A DNA stretch of 64,000 nt from Clytia hemisphaerica (Eukaryota > Cnidaria > Hydrozoa > Leptothecata > Clytiidae): contig CACVBU010000504.1 in NCBI GenBank assembly GCA_902728285.1, positions 168,038-232,037 of the forward strand. The letters are read 5' to 3'. A program made the translations under genes and the position numbers. Under the pieces are notes generated by a model, which saw nothing but the letters and a program-made list of their open reading frames with translations, made no database searches and was not told the DNA's origin. Numbering within the stretch: position 1 is the first letter of the stretch; each line of letters opens with the position of its first letter. Positions 10,854-31,642 of this stretch are shown piece after piece.

Positions 10854-12675
10854 GTTATGGGTGAAATGTTTTGATAAATATGAAGCCGAGCCCTCGACTT
10901 CAAATTAGCTAGTACAATAGCCATTGGTCAATAAATTTTGTCAGGCCTTAGTAGTGGTCCAACAACTCAAAAATGACTTCATATACATTCAACTATATCC
11001 AAAAGAAATTCACGAGGTTTCGTCTTAGAATAGATGTCACAGATCCTAAAGGGTTTGGGACCCTTTACTAAATTTCATATAAAAAAGTTTCTACAGCTGA
11101 AAGAAAATTTGTTTAGCCAAAGTTTTTCAACTGAATTGTAAAACAAATTATTGAATCGATGGAGTGATCTTAAAATTGTCTACGTGTACAGATTATTCCT
11201 ATTATAGCCACTTTCATAGGATTCGGGTAACTGCTACATGCTATTTTCTATTCAATTTACACGGGAAAAAGCACAAATATGTGCAGATTCCCCTTCAATA
11301 AAAACGGCGGGAAAAGCTAACTTTTGTAATCATTAGTAAATGACTTAGGAATTTAGGAACTGTTGGAACATTGCGAACATTGACACTCTCTTTTGTTAAA
11401 GTTATATCTCAATTCGCAAAAGAGTGAGTTACACTAAAAGTTTGATTACTTCAGTGACGTTGCAAAATCAGGATCCAAAAATCATGTACTAAAAACACGA
11501 ATCCTATGAAATAGGCTGATTAGGAACAGTTGAATTTCTGATAAAGCTGAACTGCGGGGGTCAAACTAGAGATTCCAAAATTAATCCCCCGAAAGATAAC
11601 TTGCCATTGAGCAACATTACTATTCAATACCAGTATAACTAACATACCCTTTGAACGTGTTGGAATTGACTTTTGTCAATTTGCACCACGAAATTTGGCC
11701 CACCACCACCCACAGTTATCGGGTTGGGTTACAGATGATTCGTACAGACCTGCCGCAACAACAGGAACATTTTGATCAACAGATTGTGCCTTCTCTCAGC
11801 CTCATTGAATCTCTACAAGGACGGCTATTGCATCTCCTGAAAGAGAAATTTGTAATGTGAGGACCATGACTCATTCTCCCTTTTTGTAGAAAACTTTTAT
11901 GATCGAATCTTTCTATATTTTAAGCTTCAATGTAAATCAAACAACAACCTTTTAGTAAAATTACAAAGAAGGTACTAATTTTCGCGCGTACTAATTTTCA
12001 CGCAATTTCGCGCAGAGGCCCGAAAATACGTGAACTTTAATACCGAAATTATGCGCAGTGTTAAGGTGCGTAAACATTGATACTAATTAGTAATTAATAA
12101 ATTGTTTCAAAACCGTGAAAAATTGTACGTAAAAGTGTAATTTTTTGCGAAATAAATGCCTTGTACGCTAAATTGAATCCACGCGAAATTTTTCAAACTG
12201 CTGACTCGCGAAATTAAATCCAAAATATTTCACGAATTTTTTGGCTTGCTAAATTTAATCTCGCGAAATTTAATCCGATTAAAGTAGTACCACAACTGCA
12301 ATGGAAAGCGACCATGCTTGATGGAAATGACGGTTAATATCTTTAGAGGTTTAGAAATCAAGCAGATGACTGCTCTCCTTCGTAGAACTAAAAGTGAATT
12401 TCGAATATCAAACTGAATATCGCACACACTAAATTATTTTTAACAACAAAAAAAGTGTAATTGCCGCCCGTAGCGAGCTTGCGAGCGTAGGGTGGCCTAC
12501 ATAGCTTCACGCAAGGATATTGGACAGGAATCTCGATTTTTGCGTTTGTTTTGTAATCGGTCTTCCGACGTTTTTCGTTATTTTTCCCTTCGGGGTTTTT
12601 TTTTTTTTTTTTCTGTTGTGCGTTAATTTGTGGATTAAGTTTTCAAACGCAGGTAATTCTATGCACATTTTCGAT
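10854..12675. other. Gene-free interior of the composite element
   Basis: No convincing exon is visible. Between 11960 and 12270 the words CGCGAAATTTAATC and ACTAATTTTCGCGC recur in both orientations, which looks like another short word-repeat element. I see nothing else recognisable. Confidence 0.4.
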
Positions 12676-12679
12676 GAAC

Positions 12680-13080
12680 AATTATAGGCATCTACTTTAT
12701 AAGAATCAAATCAATAACTCTTGATTGAAGGCAATATGCCTTTCAGTAATTAGTTCTTACAAAGTAAACAAAGGATGGCGAAAAAGATAAGCATATTTAT
12801 TTTTATTATAAGCATCTACTTTATAAGAATCAAATCAATAACTCTTGATTGAAGGCAATATGCCTTTCAGTAATTAGTTCTTACAAAGTAAACAAAGGAT
12901 GGCGAAAAAGATGAGCATATTTATTTTTATTATAAGCATCTACTTTATAAGAATCAAATCAATATCTCTTGATTGAAGGCAATATATCTTTCGGTAATTA
13001 GTTCTTACAAAGTAAACAAAGGATGGCGAAAAAGATGAGCATATTTTTTTTTATTATAAGTGTCTACTTTATAAGAATCA
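12680..13080. repeat. Tandem repeat, about three units of ~135 bp
   Basis: The unit contains GCATCTACTTTATAAGAATC, then a palindrome-like segment around TTGATTGAAGGCAATATGCC, then AAAGGATGGCGAAAAAGATG. It is repeated nearly identically three times and ends in a partial fourth. It lies inside the composite element. Confidence 0.85.
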
Positions 13081-13824
13081 AAGAAATTTCAGAATTTTTT
13101 GCGTTTTCACTGTGATTAATGTGAGCGATAACTTCTCTTTTTGAGATGTGAATGACCATCTATCCCATGTCATCTCAAAAGTAAAGTTGAAACCAAGCTT
13201 TCTTCCTCCAACTTAAATTTTATCGATAAAACGAATTTAAAATCTACACATGCGTAATTTTGCTTACTTAGGGATATTTCGATAGGAAGCTCTGCGGGGC
13301 ATTCTTAGCGACAGCTACTTGCTAGTATATGTCGATAATGACCTTCATTTTTAAGGAAATATTTAGTGGCAATTTTGCGATTCTTGTTCCTAATAATTTT
13401 CGAAACTTTCACTATAAAGAATTAAAAAGCTTTAATCAGCATTTAGTCGTTATAAGCATTTGTAGCGGGTGGCAGTTAGTGAAAGCTATGGCTAGTATAA
13501 ATAATAGTACAACTCACCACCGATATCCATCACAACATTGGTCTTGTCGCTCCAAACGCACGTTAGAATTACATCCTGGACAGGCTTTCACGATACTCAG
13601 CAATCCTTGACTTGCAAAAAGTGGACAATCGCGATTTTGTCATTTCCAAACAGAAGAGCTCCCTATCTTTGTAAAAATCTGCGTTGTACAGTAAAAAAAA
13701 CTACCCCTAATTTCAGCTCCGTAAACCAATTATACCGTTCTCTACACTGCTCTAAAGTTTGTGAACAAACAAACAAACTCATAAACAAACATTCTGAGAT
13801 TCTAGCTCAAACTGAACTAAAAAA

Positions 13825-14342
13825 GTTTGAAGTTAAAAACATATTCCGACGTCAGTACGATCAAGACAAGATTTGACGTCAAATCACAGTACTGTAGAGC
13901 TGGCTGACAGGTCACTGGTTTTAAAATGGCTGTATTTCTTTGTGTGGTTGAGTAAGAGATCAGTTGTAATACGTTTATTTGCTCAGAATATCATGCTCTT
14001 CCAGAATATACCAATCAATTTCGTTTATTTTGACTTTTGAAACTCAGTTGTTTTCCTACCCCTCATTCATTTTCCCTTGTTTGAAGTTTGAAGTTAAAAA
14101 ACATATTCCGACGTCAGTACGATCAAGACAAGATTTGACGTCAAATCACAGTACTGTAGAGCTGGCTGACAGGTCGCTGGTTTTAAAATGGCTGTATTTC
14201 TTTGTGTGGTTGAGTAAGAGATCAGTTGTAATACGTTTATTTGCTCAGAATATCATGCTCTTCCAGAATATACCAATCAATTTCGTTTATTTTGACTTTT
14301 GAAACTCAGCTGTTTTCCTACCCCTCATTCATTTTCCCTTGC
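13825..14342. repeat. Direct duplication, two units of ~262 bp
   Basis: Two almost identical copies, beginning TTTGAAGTTAAAAACATATT at about 13825 and 14087, run head to tail. Each contains TTTGACGTCAAATCACAG and ends CCTCATTCATTTTCCCTTG. The reading frames over the region are duplicated only because the DNA is; they show no recognisable protein. Confidence 0.85.
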
Positions 14343-14594
14343 AGTTTTGCCTATTGCGTCACTATTTTGGTCATAAAAAGTTTTCCTGGGCCTTATCCGC
14401 ATCCTCCCTCTCAAAAATATGTTATAATACAATGTTCTTTGGGATAGACTAAAAATGGCTTGGTCCTAAAAATATGTCACGGAACTCCAAGCTTGCCCCC
14501 TACTATTATATGAAATTCTTTTTACTACTCTATTTCTATTTCCTATGGGTGAACTGTATTCAATATCAGATACTATTTGTAGGCGATTTATGCT

Positions 14595-15123
14595 CAAACC
14601 CTGCAAATAGAGTTGGTAACGGGTGATCATGTAAAGCATTTGAGAGAACAATGCCAAGCGTATTTGGTGAGACATCCTCCAATCATCGGAGGCCCTGGAA
14701 TTCATGTGAAAGTTTCAATTCTAAAGAAATGCCAGAAGAACGAAAACCACCGATATTTTGATACTAACGCAACCAAACAAACGCACGGGATATCTTCTCC
14801 ACAATAAAGATGACCGATTCTCAAATGCTGATAGAGCATGGGTTCTACCCATTGCTCAAGGGAGTATGGTCTTCAGTGAGACAAATTTTAATATTCAACC
14901 GAATATTGCGGTATCCAATACTGTTGATTTATACCAAGGCAACAGTCATCTAGCTAAACAGCATGCCAAAAGATGGATTTGTCAGAAAAAAGGAATCCGC
15001 TGCAATAAAGTGGGATGGTACTTGGCCGAGTACAATCTCCGTTTCTATGGGGAAATTGCAGAAGATTCTTTCGGGGACTGCTTTTCACAAGCTATGGTTG
15101 CAAATTATGCAAATGAACTATAA
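14595..15123 (+). pseudogene. Second Merlin transposase remnant (N-terminal and C-terminal pieces)
   Basis: The segment at about 14595-14740 reads LREQCQAYLVRHPPIIGGPG then IHVKV, the block that precedes the first catalytic aspartate in Merlin transposases; the expected DES motif is replaced. After a break in frame, 14960-15123 reads WICQKKGIRCNKVGWYLAEY followed by NLRFYGE and a stop at 15121-15123. This resembles the family's C-terminal stretch after the GAHTQ block. The central DDE domain is missing from this strand; a piece of that type lies inverted at 9924-10199. I am fairly sure of the first segment and less sure of the last. Confidence 0.55.
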
Positions 15124-15952
15124 ACATGCACATGTTTGATTATATTGTTTTCTTCTGATATTCGAGAGCGTGCTTTCAGTGCAAGTTGTACTCGAATACT
15201 TCCTTGATCTTTCTAGAAGTTTTTAAAATATATTTTTTGTGAAAAATAGGACAAATCCTTAACCTATGAAAATATACCTATCTTTTAGTTTTTTTACACA
15301 TAAAGCTTATTCGCTTTAAATGTGCGCTATTTTGGTTACCATACTGAAACTACTCTCACGGAAATTATTCTAATTATTAGAGACTGACACATGATAGCAA
15401 AAAAGAGTGCACACATAAAGCAAAATGGAGTTCAGAATTTTCATAGGACTTCTTTGTAAAGTCTTTTTTTATTGGGGCCAAGTGCCATACACATGTATGT
15501 AGATCATTTCAAAAGAGTAGTGATATAAAAATTCAATTTTTCATTCGTATTATTCCTTAAATTGAACTGCAAATATTTTAGCCACTTGAATAAATTAAAC
15601 ACGTTAAGCCTATTGGCATTTTGCATTCTCATAAAGGATTCGATTTTAATAGCTTTTCCATTGCATTTTCTGTCATGGTATTTCGAAAAATTAACATTTT
15701 AGAGTCATTGATGAAAAGTTGATTCCCTCAAGTTCAATTTTGACAGATTAAACAATAAATAGCTATGAAATCTCTCAAAAAGTGCACTCATTATGACTGA
15801 AACCTTTTTGCCGTAAGGCTAGGCTACGGCAAATCTATTTTTCGTTGTTTTGGTTCTTTTGTTTGACTTGAAATGCCAAAAGGGAATTCCTTGGCTCAAA
15901 ATGACATTTCAAATGGGAGCTAATCCCAGCACGATGGCACCATTAGGCGTTT

Positions 15953-17100
15953 GACAAAGTACACTTGCGGGTGTAAAGTAAAATTGATCAGGGTACAAAG
16001 TATACTAGTGATGAATACAAAGTATATTAGTGATGGGTACAAAGTATACTTGATCGGGGTACAAAGTATACTTGATCAGGGACAACGTATACTTGTGATG
16101 GGTACAAAGTGTACTTGATCAGGGTACAAAGTATAGTTGATAGGGGTACAAAGTATATTTGATCATGGGTACAAAGTATACTAGTGCCGGGTACAAAGTA
16201 TATTAGTGATGGGTACAAAGTATACTTGATCGAGGTACAAAGTATACTTGATCAGGGACAAAGTATACTTGTGATGGGTACAAAGTGTACTTGATCAGGG
16301 TACAAAGTATACTAGTGATGGGTACAAAGTATACTAGTGATGGGTACAAAGTATACTTGATCAGGGTACAAAGTATACTTGATCGGGGTACAAAGTATAC
16401 TAGTGCCGGGTACAAAGTATAGTTGATCATGGGTACAAAGTATACTTGATCGGGGTACAAAGTATACTTGATCAGGGTACAAAGTATACTAGTGATGGGT
16501 ACAAAGTATATTAGTGATGGGTACCAAGTATACTTGATCGAGGTACAAAGTATACTTGATCAGGGACAAAGTATACTTGTGATGGGTACAAAGTGTACTT
16601 GATCAGGGTACAAAGTATACTAGTGATGGGTACAAAGTATACTAGTGATGGGTACAAAGTATACTTGATCAGGGTACAAAGTATACTTGATCGGGGTACA
16701 AAGTATACTAGTGCCGGGTACAAAGTATAGTTGATCATGGGTACAAAGTATACTTGATCGGGGTACAAAGTATGGTTGATCATGGGTGTAAAGTATACTT
16801 GATCGCGGGTGTAAAGTATATTTGATCAGGGTACAAAGTATACTTGCTCGCGGGTGTAAAGTATAGTTGATCGCGGGTGTAAAGTATATTTGATCGCGGG
16901 TGTAAAGTATATTTGATCGCGGGTGTAAAGTATATTTGATCGCGGGTGTAAAGTATATTTGATCGCGGGTGTAAAGTATAGTTGATCGCGGGTGTAAAGT
17001 ATACTTGTAATGGGTACAAAGTATACTAGTGAATTCGATCTGGTCAGTAAAATAGTTTCGGGTACAAAGTATAGTTGCAGCTTTCACAAGTATAGTTTGT
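15953..17100. repeat. Right minisatellite arm, inverted relative to 7722-8640
   Basis: About 45 units of GGGTACAAAGTATACTTGATC and variants form the reverse complement of the left arm. A higher-order unit of roughly 310 bp is visible: the block at about 16203-16510 is repeated at about 16511-16780 with few changes. Outer units again carry GGGTGTAAAGTATATTTGAT, mirroring the left arm. Confidence 0.9.
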
Positions 17101-17131
17101 ACCCGTGTACCACGCTAACCGGACCTGATCC

Positions 17132-18004
17132 GTTTGATCCTTAGAGGGTCTAAAACTTAATTTTAAACAGTAACACCAAATTTTGCCACCTGGCCACCTG
17201 CCAGATGACGTCATCAGGTGGCTTAGCAAAAAAAATTTTTTTGAAAATATTTAAAATCTGATGGTATCAGCGGAAAGAGCATGAAATGCTGATGAAAATC
17301 GAGGTATAAAACATGCCTTCAAAATCTTCCTATCAAAAGTTATGATTATGAAGGTTTAAAGTTTTGTGATGACGTCATCATAAGCCTTTCCAGGCAAAAC
17401 CTAAAATCCCGTAATAACGGAACTAGTTAACCAAATTTAGCGTTTTATTCATGAATCCATGTCAAAATTTGAAGTTCTATCTGATGCTTGGGTCTAAACA
17501 ACATAGGAAGGCTTAAAACAGCCAAAAAAAATAGTTGGTTGTACACTGTGCTCCTGAAGGGAGAACGCTGCGTTGATTTGCCTTGTAAAGCTCAAAATCT
17601 AAGTTTTAGTATTTTGTAGGATTTAAAGCTTTTGATTCAATTTGAACATCGGAATCGGAAAAAGCAATGAATTTTGATATGAATTCATGTATAAAACATG
17701 AAATTTGGTCAATTTGTACCAAAATTACGAGGTTTTTAAGTTTTGCCTGGAAAGGCTTATGATGACGTCATCAAAAAACTTTCAACCTCCATAACATAAC
17801 TTTTGATAGGAAGATTTTCAAGGCATGTTTTATACCTCAATTTTTATCAGCATTCCATGCTCTTTCCGCTGGAACCATCAGATTTTAAATATTTTCAAAA
17901 AAATAATTTTTGGCCCAGCCACCTGATGACATCATCTGGCAGGTGGCCAAGTGGCAAAATTTGGTGTTACTGTTTAAAATTAAGTTTTAGACCCTCTAAG
18001 GATC
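17132..18004. mobile_element. Long palindromic MITE carrying TGACGTCA sites
   Basis: The arms, about 280-400 bp each, begin TTAGAGGGTCTAAAACTTAA at 17132 and end with the inverted form at about 18000. They are separated by a less similar centre at about 17410-17720. The left flank ends GATCC and the right flank begins GGATC. The uninterrupted counterpart at about 7680 (CACAGATGAGGATCAGGTCC) acts as an empty site. TGACGTCA occurs at about 17206, 17371 and 17763, with a one-base variant near 17923. Confidence 0.78.
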
Positions 18005-18352
18005 ATCTGTGCCAAATTTCATGCTTTAATCACCATCTGAAGTATTTTTACGTTTTTATGTGCTACCTGACCTCACTAAAAATATTATTACTATATAATA
18101 TTTTCATTTTGAAGAATAGGTGCAAAAAAGTGAAACATAAAAAAGTTTCATTTTTCATTGCTTTAATCGAAATGGGATTTGGAAAATTTGCTATGTTTAT
18201 TTTTTTGCACAAACCCCTGTAACTATGGGCGAGCACCCTGTTGCTAAGATGTTGGCTTGAAATTGAAACCACTCAAAACGAAAGTAACATCGGCCCGTAC
18301 TTGAAATCCTGTAATCTTGATATATGAGTTTTTTTAAGTCTATACTGTCTGA

Positions 18353-19645
18353 CATTTATTAAAATTTAAAATTATTTTTTTTCAACTCAAGTTTAATACA
18401 TGAATTCCATGAGAAAATTAACATCTACAGTAGGTCAAAATTTCAAATTCAGAAATCACATAGGTTTTCATTTTCTCTTGAATACACATATGTTGAAGTG
18501 TGAGAATCCAGAAAATCTTTCTTTAAAGTCCATTTTTCACGCTTCTGTGCTGGGGTGAAGCCTTAAATAGAAAAAAATACAAAATTGCTTGAAAAAAACC
18601 AAGAACTTTGCCAGAAACTTTTTTCATCCAAATATGATTGTATCAGTACACAATCTGTGATAGAGTACTGACAACCAACCACTTTGGTTTTTTTTCTGGC
18701 TGTTATGCATGCCTACCCAACTGTCCGTTAGTCACACTGATAAGAAGAAAAGTTCCAATGAAAGCCAAGGGAAGCTGCATGTTTCTTTTATTTTTGTCTT
18801 AAAAACAGAAGTATATGACCATAGAATAAGTGCAAACTTTTAGCCCTAAAGGTTGAGTGGATAGCTCACAAGAGGCTCATCAAAAAGTGTCCGTTAGTCA
18901 CGAAAATCATCCTACCTGAGATGAAATTTCCATAAGATCACTTTTTCAAAATGGTTGGTTTCTAACACCTTATTGCAAACAAATTAAGGCTAAACTTACC
19001 ATCGGGGAAGCAAATTAGAATGTCCACCTTTGGAGACTTTTTATGAGGACTTGACTAGAAAACAGGCAGAAAAGAATATGTAAAGAGAAACAAATTTTAG
19101 GATGCGCAAAAATTGATAATAATACAGGTGCGCAAAAATTAAAGGGTGAGGCAAAGGTTGTTTTTAAGGGGTGCGCGAAAATTAAAGGTGCAAAAATTAA
19201 AGGGCTGGCAAATACAACGCGCACAAAAATTAAAGGCATTAAGGTATTAAAATGTGAACAATTCCATTGCAAGATATAGTCAAAAGTTTATCAATACTGT
19301 AATTGACTTCAAAAGTCATCAAAAATCATCAAACAAGAGCCCTCTTTATTAAGTCCACCAAGGCAAAGTTTTTTAAAAGCTGTATTTTTTGGAAGTTTAC
19401 TTTCTTCTTCTTCATTTTTCATCTTCGTTTTTCCATTTTTTGATTTTTTTTCTTTTTTGATAATAATCCACTCAGGATTATCTTTTTAACCAGCTTCATT
19501 AACCGCTAACAACTAATTCAAATTCTATCAAAAGTTATTGAGGTTTGAAAAAACACTGCCAGCTAATTTGCAATAAACTTTAGTATCAGTCTTCTTGGAT
19601 TTATATATCATTTGTTTAGTCTTCAAATAAAGATAAAACATCAAA
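18353..19645. other. Upstream flank of the RING-finger gene; small word repeat inside
   Basis: No exon is recognised. At about 19085-19240 the word GCGCAAAAATTAAAG recurs six or more times, giving another short word-repeat element. The phrase GTCCGTTAGTCAC occurs twice at about 18722 and 18890. The promoter of the downstream gene should lie near 19500-19640, but I cannot point to a specific element. Confidence 0.4.
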
Positions 19646-28088
<8,443 letters not shown>

Positions 28089-29312
28089 ATGAGAACACAC
28101 CTGTACATCATTGGAATGGTGTTATTCTTTAACTGGTGGTGATTCAAAGACAAAGAACAATTTCAATGAGAGATTCTCCAAAGAATATGAATCATCTGAA
28201 TTCAGTCATTGTGTTTTTAAAAGCAAGAGGGTTAAGCGAATAGTGTTAAACCTCTGTTTTGTTTTTGTTCAGTTCTTTTTCGGATTTTCTTAGTTCGATC
28301 AGTTCGATCGTTCAGCGTGTTAGAAAGAGGATTTTTCATATGCGAGTTACGAATTACGAGTTATGAGTTACGAGTTGCATTTAGAACCACGAGTTGCGAG
28401 TTACTTTTTACGATCCAACTCGCAACTCATGGTTCTAAATGCAACTCGTAACTCGCAACTCGCATCTTATCGTATCACGTTAGAAATATTCGAAAGGATT
28501 TTTGAGTATTTTCTATGTTTTTGAAGCCATTTTCACGACTTTCCTTTCATAAGGTCGCGGTGTTTAATCATCATCTGTAAATTTACTGTCACTTATTTTT
28601 TAAGAATTCCGTGAAGATATCCTATTTGAATTTAAATAGTTAGACAAGTGAGAAATTCAGTTTCTTCAATCAATTTTTTTTTCAAGAAATTTAACATAAG
28701 ATTTATTTTGTTGTAAAGATTTATTACATAAAGACCGTTTATTTTATTATTTTTTTGTTTTTTACACTTTTTTATATCAAATGTATTGTTCGTTTGTTGA
28801 TTTCTCAGTCAAATGGTGTATTCTGTTGCCTCTGAAACGTGTTATGTATTTTAACGTGTTATGTATATAAACATATTATGTATTACATATTACGTATCGA
28901 ACGTATTACCATAGTACAGCTTCTATGAGAATTTTCGTAAATCGAAATCTTTTCAATTTTATGCTTTCGTGCGTGTTAAACTACACTACAATGAACCTGC
29001 GATAGTAATATTTTTTCTGGATTAAAGCATGAAGCAAATCATGTCCTTAGAGAAAAAAAGAAGTTCTACAGATCAGAGAGACCTTAAAAAAAACCTATCA
29101 ATTGTATTCGCGTTTGTTACTTCAACATTTATCATTGTATTGTATTATACCTCGTTAACAAAGTCAATTTTTTACGGGTAAAAATAAATAAATGTGAATG
29201 ACATCTTTGCTTTTTGCAAGGATCTATAAGGCAAGAAAATCAATTGCTTGATCATTTTACGAACAGAAGTTCGGATGGATCTTGTGTGTGCTATTTTACA
29301 ATGTTAGCTACA
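28089..29312. other. 3' flank of the RING gene; one hairpin, no gene
   Basis: The 3' untranslated region should lie here, but I cannot place its end. A compact hairpin at about 28341-28465 is made of ACGAGTT and GCGAGTT words whose arms share TTTAGAACCA and its complement. From 28480 the sequence is AT-rich with nothing recognised. Confidence 0.45.
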
Positions 29313-29632
29313 CGTTTTTTCTTTTATTAGAACCCAGTTTATAAGAACATTGAGGCTGAAATTCGTCGAAAATTTAAGAACATCGTAAGAACGTGCCCAG
29401 ACTCAGTTTGAAAAAAGATGACAAGAAACTATAATTTTTTCCTCTTTGTAAGCAGTTTTAACCAAATTTTACCAATTTTAAGTGCTCTTTATTTTGCATG
29501 ATATTGTCGATTTAGAGTAGTCTGAAAAATTAAGATCGCATTTAAGAACATTTTAGGCTGAAAATTGCTAAAAAAATAAGCACATCCAGGCTCAGCCAAA
29601 ATTTAGATGTTCTTATAAAAAAAAACGTGTAG
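29313..29632. mobile_element. ACACG(T)n-ended element, TAAGAACAT version
   Basis: Starts CACGTTTTTTCTTTTATTAG and ends TTCTTATAAAAAAAAACGTG, so the ends are inverted. Inside, TAAGAACAT or its complement occurs at least five times beside phrases like AGGCTGAAAATTGCTAAAAA. It is the same family as 30074-30366, 38647-39003, 52478-52828 and 58508-58783. Confidence 0.7.
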
Positions 29633-30073
29633 CTGTGTAGACATAGTCATGTATTTCAATTTTCATGCTCGAGACGAAATTTAAGCTATAGTCATCGTTG
29701 CTATAATTAAGTAAAAAATGGTTTAGTGCAACCCTTAGGAGTTTTGAGTATTTGTCATTCAACTTGTATTAGTGTATAGTGTATAGAAAGTTCATTCATT
29801 TTCATAAAAAAAAACTTCCATAAAGGGACAAAAATAATTTTTAACAACCGTAATTTAAATATTATTGTAATTTCGTAATGTCATAAATATATCAAAAGAG
29901 TTGTATACCTCTCGTGCAATAAACACCAAATGTCTTATTCTATGCGAACCCATCATCAATCAGATGCTTAAAGGGACATAAAAGTACTGACGAAATTTGT
30001 AAACAAACCGTATGCAGCGCGATACAAAATCAAAACAAATGTCACATGTCAAAATAAAAAATAAAAACAAATA

Positions 30074-30366
30074 CACGTTTTTTTTTTTATAAGGAACCTT
30101 AACTTTGCTCTGAGCCTGGAGTTCCTTATTTTTACAGAGAATTTCAGTCTCAAAGTTCCTTATCGAGTTCCTTACTACATAGGAAATTTTGAACTTTTTG
30201 CCCCTTAAAAGATCAAAATTTGGTCAAATTAGTCCCAATAAGGTACATTATTTTCAAATCCACTTATTCTCAGCCTGAGCAGTTCCTTAACAATTCCTTA
30301 TTTTTTGAACCATTTTCAGCCTCGAGTTCCTTATAAACGTGTTCCATTATAAAAAAAAAACGTGTA
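30074..30366. mobile_element. ACACG(T)n-ended element, GTTCCTTA version
   Basis: Starts CACGTTTTTTTTTTTATAAG and ends TTATAAAAAAAAAACGTGT. Throughout, the internal word is GTTCCTTA or its complement, in at least seven places, in the positions where the neighbouring copy has GTTCTTAT. TTTCAGCCTCGAG and CTCAGCCTGAGC match the AGGCTGA phrases of other copies. Confidence 0.7.
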
Positions 30367-30434
30367 TGGCTGATTTTGATTGTTTCGATTGTTTTACAAG
30401 TTTGTTTTGGACACGTGATTTTAATTTACCAACT

Positions 30435-30612
30435 GACGGTCGTATTTGCGGCTAAAAAATTGACTATTAGAATCGCACCCTTACAGTGCAGAAAAAAATC
30501 TGTTAAATTCATACCCTTACGGTGCATTTTTTCAAATTTTAAACTCTTTTAGAGCAAAAACATCAAAATTTTCGGGCAAAAATTTGCAATTTTTCCCACT
30601 GTAAGGGTGGAC
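30435..30612. repeat. CCCTTACAGTGCA word-repeat element
   Basis: ACTGACGGTCGTATTTGCGG is followed by CACCCTTACAGTGCAG, ATACCCTTACGGTGCA and CCACTGTAAGGGTGG. The same phrases build the CCCGGG-ended element at 49108-49453, so this is a truncated relative. Confidence 0.6.
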
Positions 30613-31642
30613 TTTTATAAGCGAAAACTTCGACTTTGATAGCAAGTGATTTCTAAGGTTCATGGATCGATTCAACCATCCATTCATTTTTGAGTTTCCG
30701 TCCATTGTTTCTCTCTGAGGCATTTGATTTTGTGTAAGAAGCCAAATTGTGTTGATCTGTAACAACCAGCTCATTTATGAGGCCGCGACCAGTATATTTT
30801 TCTTTCACCTCACATGGATCTTCTCTCCGACTTCAATTTTAATTCCGGGTGATTTTTCAACTTCCCTGGTTTCACTTGCTTCAACTTTAGATTTGTTTTT
30901 TAGTTCACAACATTTTCGGAATAAAAACCAAAGCAAAACCATACACATGGAGCCAACACACGTGCACACCATCGTCAACCAGAAAGGTTGTTTTTGCGCA
31001 TCGAAAATAATGCTGATTGTTGAAGCTTCTTCTGTGCTCTGCTTGCTTGATCGTGATTGAACCAATCTCTGCAAAAAGAAAATTTGAATAATCAAAAGGT
31101 TGAATTTGAGTATAAACGGATAATTTCAGACAGTGGGGACAAAAGTTTTCCCAGTTTAGAAGAAGGGGTCCCAGTGGGTCTGTGAGAAGGGGGTGTTTTT
31201 GTGAAAAAAATAACCCTTAGAGGGACTTTGAATTTCAAAAGTTTAGGAGGGTTTGTCTGAGGAAAGACTTTGATCAAAAATTATTAAATATGGCAGCATA
31301 TTAGCACAAAAAGTTGAATCTCACCTGTGAAAAAGCCAAGTCTTCTTGACTGAATTCATTAAATTCTTTTTGCATCTGAAAATAAGGATTTGTTTTCACC
31401 ATAACACCAAATCCAACATGATAATCGAAAAGTTTTGCAATGTGCTTGATTTCAATTTTCCCGTGATTTTTGAAAGCCGGCAGAGCATGAAAATATGCGT
31501 ACTCATCCAATGCTATGGCTGAAATCATAAAAGAGGTAAATATTATACTGTGTGGAGGTATACTCATCTTATTATTATTTTTTATTCATAGAATTATATT
31601 TTACAGGTCTATCGACCTCTACGAAATAATTTTAGATTTATA

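Larger units (their letters stand above)
7386..18347. mobile_element. 11-kb nested composite DNA element
   Basis: The outer shell begins CAGTCTAAACTTAAACTCC at 7386 and ends in the inverted form at 18347, flanked on both sides by TCTGA (7381-7385 and 18348-18352), a five-base target duplication. It is the same family as 4982-6751. Within it a second element of about 10.46 kb (7617-18077) begins and ends with AGTGAGGT and an inverted segment of about 65 bp containing ACTTCAGATGGTGATTAAAG. This is followed on each side by about 1 kb of minisatellite in opposite orientation. The inner element therefore has the plan of a foldback transposon. The interior holds Merlin transposase remnants and several smaller insertions. 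Confidence 0.72.

Noticed and set aside
14758..15123. A free-standing host gene of 121 residues
   Set aside because: It overlaps and follows a Merlin transposase block, and its end resembles that family's C-terminus; there is no independent support for a host gene.
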